64,000 nucleotides of DNA from Cyanobium sp. Cruz CV13-4-11 (GTDB lineage: Bacteria > Cyanobacteriota > Cyanobacteriia > PCC-6307 > Cyanobiaceae): assembly GCF_024346055.1 (NCBI RefSeq), contig NZ_JAGQCH010000012.1:36629-100628 (forward strand). Direction: 5' to 3'. The position numbers and the translations under genes are program-made. Position 1 is the first letter of the stretch; each line of letters begins with the position of its first letter. A model generated the notes under the pieces. The model was not told where the DNA came from, searched no databases, and worked only from the letters and a program-made list of their open reading frames with translations. Shown in pieces: positions 56,032-64,000 of this stretch.

Positions 56032-56765
56032 AGGGAGGCGTAAACCACGGGGACCATCCTTGGCGATCGCGACGCAGACGTTGACGTCAGTGGCCAGGTG
56101 GACCCTGGCGGTGGCTGCGAATACCCATGGCGGTTGCTGTGACTACCCCGTGGATGGGATCAGCGAGGGGCCGATGCTTACTCCCGCCCCGGCCTGAGAA
56201 CAACACCGACCCCATCCCACCACCGCCGAATGCCGTTGAGGGGTGCCGCCGAGCCCATTGGTGGTCAGCGACACCAGGGCAGGCATCGGCGACCACAGGG
56301 CTAGGCCCCGGGGCGATCGATCGCGTCGTGAAGCGATGATCCACCGGGCGGCGGCGGGCCCGGCCACGATCACCCCAGCCGGCGCCATCCGATCTCCTTG
56401 CCATCATCCGGATGCCGGTGGAGAGCCTGCAGGGCAATGGTTGTGAGCAGCAGAACCTCCCGAGAACCGACCAGGTGAGCTCCATTCGCCAGCACAAACA
56501 TGTTCTGGCTCCAGACACAGAACAGCATCGCAGATGGAATCACGAAAAGCCTGCTGATTTAAGACCACTGAATGGCAGTGAAGGCACAGAGATCACCGAG
56601 CCTGAGCTCCATCAACGGCCGCCATCTTTGCAAAAGGCAGATATCCAGGGACGGGCCTGGACCGCCCGGAAACAGGGGCGCTTTACGTTTCGTTACGCTC
56701 GACGGGCGAGCTGTGACGGCTGCTACCTTTCACGGCCACTCAACCGAAGCGAACCCCAACACCAC
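56032..56765. other. Long non-coding spacer upstream of sbtA
   Basis: 734 bp with no recognisable gene. Short open frames exist on both strands (for example 56127-56339 plus) but none has family motifs or a good ribosome site. The right half (about 56480-56765) is lower in GC than the flanks and probably holds the sbtA promoter and a long 5' untranslated region. CcmR/NdhR- or CmpR-type sites are expected for sbtA from other cyanobacteria, but I could not identify one with confidence. Confidence 0.6.
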
Positions 56766-57773
56766 GTGGCATTCATCTCCGACTTCCTCCCGCTCTTCCT
56801 GGAGCAGGTTCAGTCCCCGACCCTGGGATTCCTGATCGGCGGGATCATCGTGGCCGCCCTTGGCAGCCAGCTGGCCATCCCCGATTCGATCTACAAGTTC
56901 ATCAGCTTCTTCCTGCTGATGAAGATCGGCCTGACGGGCGGGATCGCGATTCGCAATTCCAACCCCACCGAGATCTTTCTGCCAGCTCTTGCGGCGGTCC
57001 TGGTTGGCATCGTGATCGTTTTCATCGCCCGCTGGACCCTGGGCAAACTTCCCGGCATCAGCGTCCCTGACGCCGTGGCCACCGGCGGACTGTTCGGAGC
57101 GGTGAGTGGCTCCACCCTGGCGGCCGTGCTGCCGCAGCTGGATTCCGCCAAGATCCCCTATGAGGCCTGGACGGCGGCCCTCTATCCCTTCATGGACATT
57201 CCGGCGCTGGTGACGGCCATCGTGGTCGCCAGCGTCTACCTCTCCAAGAAGAGCGGCAACACCGCCGAGAAAATCGAAATCTGGCCGATCATCAAGGAAA
57301 GCATCCAGAGTTCGGCCGTCACGTCGCTGCTGCTGGGCGTGGCCCTCGGCATCCTCACCAAGCCCGAGCCCGTCTACGAGAGCTTCTTCAACCCCCTGTT
57401 CCGCGGCTTCCTCGCGATTCTGATGATCATCATGGGGATGGAAGCGGCCCAGCGGATGAACGAGCTTCGCAAGGTGGCCCAATGGTTTGCCATCTACGCC
57501 TTCATTTCCCCCATCGTCCATGGCTTCCTGGCCTTCGGCGTCGGCCTGATCATCCACAAGATCACCGGCTTCAGCATCGGTGGCGCCGTCGTGCTGGCGG
57601 TGATCGCCGCCTCCAGCTCGGATATCTCGGGTCCGCCCACCCTGCGTGCCGGCATCCCCTCGGCGAATCCCTCGGCCTACATCGGTGCTTCCACGGCCAT
57701 CGGCACGCCCGTGGCGATCGCCATCTGCATCCCGCTGTTCATCGGGATTGCAGAGGTGATGCTTGGCCGTTAA
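56766..57773 (+). CDS. sbtA: Sodium-dependent bicarbonate transporter SbtA
   Basis: 335 aa inner-membrane protein with about ten hydrophobic segments. The start FISDFLPLFLEQVQSPTLGF is characteristic, followed by LIGGIIVAALGSQLAIPDSIYKF, LMKIGLTGGIAIRNSN, GGLFGAVSGSTLAAVLP and the C-terminal ASSSDISGPPTLRAGIPSANPSAYIG. It imports bicarbonate with sodium at low inorganic carbon. The start codon is GTG at 56766; the open frame continues upstream but homology begins here. sbtB lies 52 bp downstream and encodes its regulator. It is preceded by an unusually long 734-bp spacer. Confidence 0.96.
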   Translation: MAFISDFLPLFLEQVQSPTLGFLIGGIIVAALGSQLAIPDSIYKFISFFLLMKIGLTGGIAIRNSNPTEIFLPALAAVLVGIVIVFIARWTLGKLPGISVPDAVATGGLFGAVSGSTLAAVLPQLDSAKIPYEAWTAALYPFMDIPALVTAIVVASVYLSKKSGNTAEKIEIWPIIKESIQSSAVTSLLLGVALGILTKPEPVYESFFNPLFRGFLAILMIIMGMEAAQRMNELRKVAQWFAIYAFISPIVHGFLAFGVGLIIHKITGFSIGGAVVLAVIAASSSDISGPPTLRAGIPSANPSAYIGASTAIGTPVAIAICIPLFIGIAEVMLGR

Positions 57774-57825
57774 AGTCCATAACTGAATATTCACTCACCA
57801 TCGTCACTGACAAGAGGTCAAACCC

Positions 57826-58140
57826 ATGAGTCAACAGGTCTGGAAACTGGTGATCGTTGGAGAGGAAATCCTTTCCAAGAAACTCATCAAGCTCATCAAG
57901 GCTGCTGGGGCCACCGGTTATACGGTCAACTCCGCAGGAGGAGAAGGTAGCCGTAATGTGCGCTCCACCGGAGAGCCCAGCGTGTCGCACACCCTCTCCA
58001 ATGTGAAGATCGAAGTGCTCACCGGCACCCGCGAACTGGCCGACACCATCACCCGTCAGATCGAAGCCAAGTTCTACGCGGACTACTCCATCATCACTTA
58101 CATCTACCAGGTGGAAGCCCTGCGCGATCACAAGTTCTGA
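57826..58140 (+). CDS. sbtB: PII-like bicarbonate-uptake regulator SbtB
   Basis: 104 aa ferredoxin-like PII-family protein that forms trimers, binds adenine nucleotides and gates SbtA. Segments: [53 protein letters not shown] (flexible T-loop region) and [17 protein letters not shown]. The C-terminus ends in VEALRDHKF, without the CGPxGC redox loop found in Synechocystis SbtB. AAGAGG about 12 nt upstream of the ATG may serve as ribosome site. It is 52 bp from sbtA and surely in the same operon. Confidence 0.95.
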   Translation: MSQQVWKLVIVGEEILSKKLIKLIKAAGATGYTVNSAGGEGSRNVRSTGEPSVSHTLSNVKIEVLTGTRELADTITRQIEAKFYADYSIITYIYQVEALRDHKF

Positions 58141-58335
58141 ACCACCGGGTCCCCTGGCCCCCACCCGTTCCTGCCCGGAGGGGGGGGTGCTCTCGGCCGC
58201 CGGCTGGAGTGGATGACCGGCATCAATCACCAGCACTGATCGGATCCATCACAGGATCCATTCGTTTCTGGTGTCGTCCAGACAACAGTTCGAGCCTCCT
58301 TCCTTCTACAACTGCACCCACCCGTACCCCACCTG

Positions 58336-59676
58336 ATGGATCTGCTGCCCACCTTGCTGATGGAAGTCGGCAGCCACCAGGTTGAAGTGACGGAAACCCT
58401 GATCGGGGTTGGCCGTTTTCTCGTCATTTTCGTGGCGGCCCGTTTCATGGCGGAGCTGATGGTGCGCCTGCAGCTGCCCACCATCCTCGGTGAACTGGTC
58501 GCCGGGGTGATCATCGGTGCCTCCGGTCTGCATCTGGTGGTGCCCCCTGAGGCCCAGGCCCAGCTGAGCGGCGCCCTGCTCGGGCTGCTGAGCTCCCTGG
58601 GCGGGATGACCCCGGAGTCCGTCAGTTCGCTCTACAGCGAGACGTTCTCCAGCCTGAAGGTGGTGGCCGAGCTCGGCCTGTTTTCGCTGCTGTTCCTGAC
58701 GGGCCTCGAGAGCGAGCTGGATGAACTCGTGGCCGTTGGGATCCAGGCCGGAACCGTGGCCTTCACCGGGGTGGTGCTGCCCTTCGCCGCCGGCACCGCC
58801 GGTCTCTACTACCTCTTCCACGTGCCGTTCATCCCGGCCGTCTTCGCCGGCGCCGCCATGACGGCCACCTCGATCGGCATCACCGCGAGTGTGTTCGGTG
58901 AACTGCAGTGGCTGAAGCGCAAGGAGGGCCAGATCGTCATCGGTGCCGCCGTGCTGGACGACATTCTGGGCATCGTGATCCTGGCGGTGGTGGTCTCCCT
59001 GGCCGGGGGAGGTTCGTTCACCCTCGGGCCGGTGCTGAAGCTGTGCACCGCTGCGGTGATCTTCGTGGCTGTGGCGCTGTTGCTGAGCCGCTATGCCGCT
59101 CCCGGCTTCGACTGGGTGGTGGACCGTCTCAAGGCCCCTGGGGATGTGGCGGTAGCCAGCTTCGTGGTGCTCACCCTCTGTTGCTTCGCCGCCCAGGCCA
59201 TCGGCCTCGAGGCCGCCCTGGGGGCCTTCGCCGCCGGCCTGATCCTCAGCGCCTCCAAGCACACCCATGCGATCGACACCGCGGTCAAACCCCTGGTGGC
59301 CCTGTTCGCCACGGTGTTCTTCGTGCTGATCGGCACCGGCATGGACCTCTCGGTGCTGAACCCCTTCGATCCCGCCAACCGCGAGGGTCTGGTAGTGGCC
59401 CTGTTCCTGCTGGTGGTGGCCGTGGCGGGCAAGGTGGCGGCGGGCTGGACCTACACCAGCAAGGACCCCACCAACCGGCTGGTGGTGGGTCTGGGGATGA
59501 TGCCCCGTGGGGAGGTGGGTCTGATCTTCCTGGGTCTGGGAACCCAGGCCGGCATCCTCACCCCTGCCCTCGAAGCCGCCATCCTGTTGATGGTGATCGG
59601 CACCACCTTCCTGGCCCCGATTCTGCTGCGGCTCGTGATCGGGGGTCTGCCGGAGGCCGCCGCTGAGAGCACCTGA
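58336..59676 (+). CDS. CPA2-family cation/proton antiporter (NhaS-like)
   Basis: 446 aa with 11-13 hydrophobic segments. Sodium-proton exchanger features: LGELVAGVIIGASGLH, LFSLLFLTGLESELDEL, AAMTATSIGITASVFGEL, the ion-binding IGAAVLDDILGIVILAV (two Asp) and FFVLIGTGMDLSVL. In its context it should export sodium taken in by SbtA, keeping the gradient for bicarbonate uptake. It could also carry potassium; the ion is not decidable here. There is no TrkA/RCK domain. It follows sbtB by 195 bp, so it may have its own promoter. Confidence 0.9.
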   Translation: MDLLPTLLMEVGSHQVEVTETLIGVGRFLVIFVAARFMAELMVRLQLPTILGELVAGVIIGASGLHLVVPPEAQAQLSGALLGLLSSLGGMTPESVSSLYSETFSSLKVVAELGLFSLLFLTGLESELDELVAVGIQAGTVAFTGVVLPFAAGTAGLYYLFHVPFIPAVFAGAAMTATSIGITASVFGELQWLKRKEGQIVIGAAVLDDILGIVILAVVVSLAGGGSFTLGPVLKLCTAAVIFVAVALLLSRYAAPGFDWVVDRLKAPGDVAVASFVVLTLCCFAAQAIGLEAALGAFAAGLILSASKHTHAIDTAVKPLVALFATVFFVLIGTGMDLSVLNPFDPANREGLVVALFLLVVAVAGKVAAGWTYTSKDPTNRLVVGLGMMPRGEVGLIFLGLGTQAGILTPALEAAILLMVIGTTFLAPILLRLVIGGLPEAAAEST

Positions 59677-59746
59677 GGCGCCTGGCGTCCCTGCCCATCC
59701 GATTCTTCGCCCGGCCGGTACCCCCCGGACTCCACCCCCTCCATCC

Positions 59747-60718
59747 ATGGGCGTTACCAACCTGAACGGCCCCACCAGCACCCTGGCCCCGCCATTCCCG
59801 GCCCTGCGCCGCGGTCGGCTCGACACCCTGCAGGTGAACCTGGGCTACCGCTGCAACCAGAGCTGCAGCCACTGCCATGTGGGCGCCGGCCCCAGCCGCA
59901 CCGAAATGATGGGGGCCGACACCATGGCCCTGGTGCCGGCGGTGCTGCGGGCGCGGGACATCACGTGCCTCGATCTCACCGGCGGTGCCCCGGAGCTGCA
60001 CCCTGGCTTCCGCGACCTGGTGCGTCAGGCCCGGGGGCTGGGGGTGGCGGTGATCGACCGCTGCAACCTCACCATCCTCAGTGAGCCTGGCCAGGAGGAC
60101 CTGGCCGCCTTCCTGGCCCGGCAGGGGGTGAAGGTGGTGGCCTCCCTGCCCTGCTACCTCGCCGACAACGTCGACCGGCAGAGGGGTGATGGGGTGTTCG
60201 CGCGCAGCCTCGCGGGCCTGCGCCAGCTCAACGACCTCGGCTACGGCGATCCCGACGCCGGCCTGGAGCTGGATCTGGTGTACAACCCCCAGGGCCCCAG
60301 CCTGCCGCCGCCCCAGAAGGCCCTCGAGGCCGACTACCGACGGGAACTGGCCGATCGCTTCGGGCTGCGCTTCAACCGCCTGTTCACGATCACCAACATG
60401 CCCATCCAGCGCTTCGCGGCGGTGCTGCGCCAGCAGGGGGAGCTGGAGGCCTACATGGCCCTGCTGCGCCAGCACCACAACCCGGCCAATCTGGAGCAGG
60501 TGATGTGCCGCTCCACCCTCAGCGTCGACTGGCAGGGCTATCTCTACGACTGTGACTTCAACCAGATGCTCGACCTGCCGGCCGGCACCGCCCACCCCCG
60601 GACCCACCTGCGCCAGCTGCTGGAGCAGGACCCTGACGGCGAGCCGATCGCCGTGGCCGAGCACTGTTTCGGCTGCTCCGCCGGCGCCGGCTCCAGCTGC
60701 GGGGGCGCCCTGAGCTGA
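59747..60718 (+). CDS. arsS: Arsenosugar biosynthesis radical SAM protein ArsS
   Basis: 323 aa. Radical SAM cluster motif CNQSCSHCHVGAGPSR (CxxxCxxC), then LDLTGGAPELHPGFRDLV and RCNLTILSEPGQEDL, VVASLPCYLADNVDRQRGDG, LDLVYNPQGPSLPP. The C-terminal domain (from about residue 240) is Cys-rich (CRSTLSVDWQGYLYDCDFNQM, then HCFGCSAGAGSSCGGALS), matching the DUF3641-type part of the family. ArsS acts with ArsM to turn methylated arsenic into arsenosugar. The gene is followed by arsM after 67 bp, the normal pairing in cyanobacteria. Confidence 0.94.
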   Translation: MGVTNLNGPTSTLAPPFPALRRGRLDTLQVNLGYRCNQSCSHCHVGAGPSRTEMMGADTMALVPAVLRARDITCLDLTGGAPELHPGFRDLVRQARGLGVAVIDRCNLTILSEPGQEDLAAFLARQGVKVVASLPCYLADNVDRQRGDGVFARSLAGLRQLNDLGYGDPDAGLELDLVYNPQGPSLPPPQKALEADYRRELADRFGLRFNRLFTITNMPIQRFAAVLRQQGELEAYMALLRQHHNPANLEQVMCRSTLSVDWQGYLYDCDFNQMLDLPAGTAHPRTHLRQLLEQDPDGEPIAVAEHCFGCSAGAGSSCGGALS

Positions 60719-60785
60719 AGCCCCGCCCGTCCCAGCCACCCGCCGCCCAAGCCCCAGGCCCACCAGCCCCCGCAACCTTCCCCCG

Positions 60786-61847
60786 ATGACCAGCGCCACC
60801 GATCTGCACCGCAGCGTGCAGGAGTACTACGGCTCCACCCTCAGCAGCAGCGCCGACCTGCGCACCAGCGCCTGCTGCGATGCCACCAGCATGCCGCCGC
60901 CGCTGCGGCCCCTGCTGGGCCGGATCCACCCCGAGGTGCTGAGCCGCTACTACGGCTGCGGCCTGGTGGCGCCGCCGCTGCTGGAGGGCCTGCGGGTGCT
61001 CGACCTGGGCTGCGGCAGCGGCCGCGATGTGTACCTGCTGGCCCAGCTGGTAGGGGCCGGCGGCGAGGTGGTGGGCATTGACATGACGCCGGAGCAGCTG
61101 GCGGTGGCCCGGCGCCATGCCGACCACCACGCCGGGGTGTTCGGCTACGCCAACGTGCGGTTCCTGGAGGGCCGCATTGAGCAGCTGGAGGCCCTGCCCC
61201 TGGAGCCAGGCAGCTTCGATCTGGTGATCTCCAACTGCGTCGTCAACCTGTCGGCCGACAAGCTGGCGGTGCTGGGCGGGGTGCGGCGGCTGCTGAAGCC
61301 CGGCGGGGAGTTCTTCTTTGCGGATGTGTATGCCGACCGGCGCGTACCCGAGACCCTGCGCCACGATCCGGTGCTGCACGGTGAATGCCTCAGCGGCGCC
61401 CTCTACTGGAACGACTTCCTGCGGCTGGCGCGCCAGGCCGGCTTCGCCGATCCGCGCCTGGTGGACGACCGGCCCCTGGAGATCACCGACCCGGAGCTGG
61501 CCGCCCGCACCGGCGCGATCCGCTTCTTCTCCGCCACCTACCGGCTGTTCCAGATCGAGGCCCTGGAGGACGCCTGCGAGGACCACGGCCAGGCGGTGAT
61601 CTACCGGGGCAGCATCGCCGGCCACCCCGACGCCCTGCCCTTCGACAAGCACCACCACATCGAGACGGGCCGGGTGTTTCCGGTCTGCGGCAACACCTTC
61701 CGCATGCTCGCGGAGAGCCGGCTGGCGCCCCATTTCGACTTCATCGGTGATTTCAGCCGCCACTACGGCCTGTTCGAGGGTTGCGGCAGCGCCCTCCCCT
61801 TCGATGCGGCCGGCGCCCCTACCGCCCCTGGCGGCGCCTGCTGCTGA
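60786..61847 (+). CDS. arsM: Arsenite methyltransferase ArsM (arsenosugar pathway type)
   Basis: 353 aa SAM-dependent methyltransferase. SAM motif VLDLGCGSGRDVYLLAQLVG, then VVGIDMTPEQLAVARRHADHH. Arsenic-binding cysteines are probably in SACCDA near the start, in SNCVVNLS, and in the C-terminal half (FPVCGNTFRML). It methylates As(III) and feeds ArsS. The protein ends with GGACC, so a C-terminal Cys pair may also bind arsenic. It follows arsS closely, and its last 29 bp overlap the convergent DUF2227 gene. Confidence 0.94.
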   Translation: MTSATDLHRSVQEYYGSTLSSSADLRTSACCDATSMPPPLRPLLGRIHPEVLSRYYGCGLVAPPLLEGLRVLDLGCGSGRDVYLLAQLVGAGGEVVGIDMTPEQLAVARRHADHHAGVFGYANVRFLEGRIEQLEALPLEPGSFDLVISNCVVNLSADKLAVLGGVRRLLKPGGEFFFADVYADRRVPETLRHDPVLHGECLSGALYWNDFLRLARQAGFADPRLVDDRPLEITDPELAARTGAIRFFSATYRLFQIEALEDACEDHGQAVIYRGSIAGHPDALPFDKHHHIETGRVFPVCGNTFRMLAESRLAPHFDFIGDFSRHYGLFEGCGSALPFDAAGAPTAPGGACC

Positions 61848-62346
61848 GGCGACGGCCCAGGGCGCGCAGGGGCCGCGGCAGCCGCGGGATCGGATCGCCG
61901 TCCTGGAGCAGGTGCAGCCAGCTGCTGACCTCCAGGCCCACGAAGGCGGCCAGCAACAGGGGCCGCTGGGAGCCCCAGAGCTCCCGGCCCCGCTGCAGCA
62001 GCTCGCCGGGCGGCGGGGCGCCCAGGGGCCCAAGGGCGGCGCAGACGAGCAGCACCAGCACCGCCAGCCAGAGGAGCCGCAGGCTGGTGCCCAGCAAGGG
62101 GCTGTGGGAGAACAGGGAGCGGTGGCTGAGCAGGCGCCGATAGGGCCACCAGAGCAGCCGCAGGGGGCCCCAGCGGCGGGTGGCGTTGGAGTGGGTGTCG
62201 AGGTCGGGGGAGAGCCAGAGGCCGCCGAGCAGAAAGGCGCCGCTGGCGACGGCGACTCCCACTGGCCCCAGGGCCGGCCACCAGAGCAGCCCGAAGGGCA
62301 GGGCCAGCCAGCGGGTGGCGCGATCGTGGCGGCGGCCGCTGGCCAT
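61819..62346 (-). CDS. DUF2227 putative metal-binding membrane protein
   Basis: 175 aa with three to four hydrophobic segments. The start ASGRRHDRATRWLALPFGLL is characteristic of DUF2227 proteins annotated as putative metal-binding proteins; the His in SGRRHD and the later GLWLSPDLDTHSNATRRWG and LLSHRSLFSHSPLLG clusters (Asp and His residues) may bind metal. The segment VSSWLHLLQDGDPIP follows near the C-terminus. The family resembles membrane metal-dependent hydrolases (YfhO/LexA-unrelated), but activity is unproven. It is convergent with arsM and lies upstream of the tRNA-Val gene on the opposite strand. Confidence 0.86.
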   Translation of the reverse strand: MASGRRHDRATRWLALPFGLLWWPALGPVGVAVASGAFLLGGLWLSPDLDTHSNATRRWGPLRLLWWPYRRLLSHRSLFSHSPLLGTSLRLLWLAVLVLLVCAALGPLGAPPPGELLQRGRELWGSQRPLLLAAFVGLEVSSWLHLLQDGDPIPRLPRPLRALGRRLSSRRRQGR

Positions 62347-62435
62347 GGCCGGGCTCCGGACGCTGCCGGCAACGTACCGGCCAGAGGCGCCGGGCGCCCG
62401 GCCCGGTGCGGCCCTTCCGCCAGAATGGCGCTATC

Positions 62436-62507
<72 letters not shown>

Positions 62508-62580
62508 TCAGCAAAACCATTGCTACAGCAGGGGTCTTCACTTCCTTGCCTCTGGCCTCATGCACCATGCTCCAGCTCGC

Positions 62581-62610
62581 TAGCGCAGTTTTGCGCTAAT
62601 TTCTGCGCTA
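62581..62610. repeat. Inverted and direct TAGCGCA repeats between tRNA-Val and integrase
   Basis: TAGCGCA at 62581-62587 and its complement TGCGCTA at 62592-62598 flank a 4-base loop; a third copy, TGCGCTA, is at 62604-62610. The spacing and position between the tRNA and the integrase gene suggest recombinase or excisionase binding sites, or simply a hairpin in the leader of the integrase gene. A second tRNA-end repeat, which would mark the other attachment site, is not in the window. Confidence 0.5.
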
Positions 62611-62644
62611 ACAGCTGACCCCCTGCTCAGCTGGCGTTGGATCG

Positions 62645-63916
62645 ATGTCCCCCGTTGCTGCCAAGGGCCGTTCTGGCACTCCCGCCTGGGAACGGGACCT
62701 CCGCTCCCTCGTCAAGCGCGAGCACGGCTTCGGCTGGAGCCTGAGTGAACAGAGCGGCAAGGCCAAACTCACCCACCGCTACCCCGACGGCCTGCGCAGC
62801 AGCGTCACGCTGAACCTTCCCTGGCGCAGCAGCAGCGCGACGTCTGTTCTGGCTCAAATCAAGGCCATCCGTGAACGGATGGAAGAGTCCCAGCTGGGGC
62901 TGCAGGAAGCCGCCGTGTTCACAGAAGAGCCATCGCTGGAGCCCAGCAACCAGTCATGCTCCATCGACTGGCCGTCCATCGTCCGGGCGTTTCAGAAGCA
63001 CAAGACGTCGGACACCGGCGCGCTGAAACCAGGGACCTGGGAGGAGATGTATGCCCCCGTCATGCGCCAGGTCGACGAGGTTCTCAACCAGCGGCCGTTG
63101 CCCAGGGATGGTCCAGCCCTTCTGGCGAAGCTGCGAGATGCTTTCGGTGGCGAACCAGGCAGCAGTGGAAGGCGCCACCGGATTCAGTACGCCGCCCAGC
63201 TGCTCGTCTTTGCCGTGTCGCGAGCAGGTGCGGACAGACGCTGGGCCCCACCACAGGACCTATCGGCGCTGATCGGCAAACGGCTCCAGCAGAAGCGGGA
63301 CTCGACCCCGATCACGGACCCTCAGTTGATTCGGTTGCTGGCCGGCATCCCAGACGAGCGATGGCGACTGCTGGTCGAATTGCTGGCCTGCTTCGGGCTC
63401 AGGCCCGTTGAGGCGAAGCACTGCCGACCGACCGTTGACGGCAAGTTGAACGTGACGTACGTCAAGCGCACGAGTCGAGGCAGTACCAAGCCCCGCAAGG
63501 TGTCCGGGCTCGACCCCATCGGCTTGCCCAACCTCTCCGCCAGCGTGCTGGAGCGCCTTGCTTGTGGCAGGCCCGAGCTTCCTCCAATGGGCAACTCCGA
63601 CGGGGTGAGCGCGAATGCCCTGACGACCTATTTGAACCGTCGAGCGATCTGGCACCAGCTGCGGGAAGAGGCTGAGGCGGCGGGGGAACACCTGACGACC
63701 TACTCCTTCAGGCATGGCTTTGCGTTGCGGGCGCATCAAGCGGCCGGTCTCAGTCCAAGAACCACAGCCGCGCTCATGGGCCACAGCCTTCAGACCCACA
63801 GCACCACCTATGGGCAGTGGACAGACGAACAGACCCTCGACTTGGCGGTCAACCAGGCCAGGCAACGCCTGGATGTTCGGCGACGATTAGGTAGGCGGGT
63901 CCGCGCAACTACATAG
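62645..63916 (+). CDS. int: Tyrosine recombinase / phage-type integrase
   Basis: 423 aa. The C-terminal catalytic domain (from about residue 220) has Arg in CFGLRPVEAKH, a Lys in the beta-hairpin region (TYVKRTSRGSTKPRK), the box II segment TTYSFRHGFALRAHQAAGL (the usual first His is Tyr, Arg and following His kept), LMGHSLQTHSTTYGQW with His and the nucleophile Tyr. The N-terminal half is Arg/Lys-rich and probably a DNA-arm-binding domain. It is oriented away from the tRNA, as in elements integrated at tRNA-Val. The 84 bp after it contain nothing recognisable; the element continues right. Confidence 0.9.
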   Translation: MSPVAAKGRSGTPAWERDLRSLVKREHGFGWSLSEQSGKAKLTHRYPDGLRSSVTLNLPWRSSSATSVLAQIKAIRERMEESQLGLQEAAVFTEEPSLEPSNQSCSIDWPSIVRAFQKHKTSDTGALKPGTWEEMYAPVMRQVDEVLNQRPLPRDGPALLAKLRDAFGGEPGSSGRRHRIQYAAQLLVFAVSRAGADRRWAPPQDLSALIGKRLQQKRDSTPITDPQLIRLLAGIPDERWRLLVELLACFGLRPVEAKHCRPTVDGKLNVTYVKRTSRGSTKPRKVSGLDPIGLPNLSASVLERLACGRPELPPMGNSDGVSANALTTYLNRRAIWHQLREEAEAAGEHLTTYSFRHGFALRAHQAAGLSPRTTAALMGHSLQTHSTTYGQWTDEQTLDLAVNQARQRLDVRRRLGRRVRATT

Positions 63917-64000
63917 GCGGGTCTCAAGACGCGACAACAGGGTTCCGATTCCGGTCTGGAGCCCTGCGATGCCCGCCCCTCTGTCGTTGCGGATCAAGGA

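Overview
The window looks like a chromosomal segment of a high-GC picocyanobacterium of the Cyanobium / freshwater-brackish Synechococcus type. The evidence is the gene content: NarM, a urea ABC transporter next to urease, the SbtA/SbtB bicarbonate pair, a cyanobacteriochrome GAF domain, and arsenosugar-type ArsS/ArsM. The HIP1 octamer GCGATCGC also recurs (for example at 2510, 3218, 15424, 15473). No rRNA or CRISPR array is visible, and the only tRNA I recognise is tRNA-Val(UAC). The genus is an inference from content, not a measurement.

Layout. 1-1913: type I restriction-modification methylase HsdM, running off the left edge. 2102-4372: FdhF/YdeP-type molybdopterin oxidoreductase. 4356-12206 (minus strand): narM, mobA, moaA, then a very large CBS-PAS-PAS-GAF-GAF hybrid histidine kinase and a REC-GGDEF-EAL protein. 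The kinase has a textbook DXCF cyanobacteriochrome domain, so this looks like a light-to-cyclic-di-GMP module. 12357-15102: a cupin-like gene and a PAS-GGDEF-EAL pseudogene broken by three frameshifts. 15289-23243: a four-gene amidoligase / transglutaminase / alpha-E / circularly permuted ATP-grasp cluster with glycogen phosphorylase inside it, next to a PilZ-like gene.

24032-40191: nitrogen scavenging. It holds urease structural and accessory genes (ureABC, D, E, F, G), a Coq4-like gene, an orphan ABC binding lipoprotein, an MCE/MlaE-like pair, the urea transporter urtABCDE, and formamidase with its FmdB-type partner. 40358-48154: lipoprotein, pabC, pabB, queC, ecotin, queE, a vapB antitoxin with a deleted vapC, pyrG, and a dps gene with an in-frame stop. 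48257-56031: aspS, gcvT, a small Cys-rich protein, a cNMP-binding-domain protein, speB-speE, an exported beta-carbonic anhydrase, arfB and mazG.

56766-59676: sodium-dependent bicarbonate uptake (sbtA, its PII-like regulator sbtB, and a CPA2 cation/proton antiporter). 59747-62346: arsS, arsM and a DUF2227 gene. 62436-64000: tRNA-Val followed at once by a tyrosine integrase, probably the edge of an integrative element continuing to the right.

The genes link up. UrtABCDE imports urea, urease hydrolyses it, and FmdA releases ammonia from formamide. SpeB (if an agmatinase) yields putrescine for SpeE plus urea for urease. The exported carbonic anhydrase, SbtA/SbtB and the antiporter form a plausible carbon-concentrating neighbourhood. 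Four loci (the GGDEF-EAL gene, vapC, dps and the start of queC) carry lesions. Raw reads should show whether these are real decay or assembly error.
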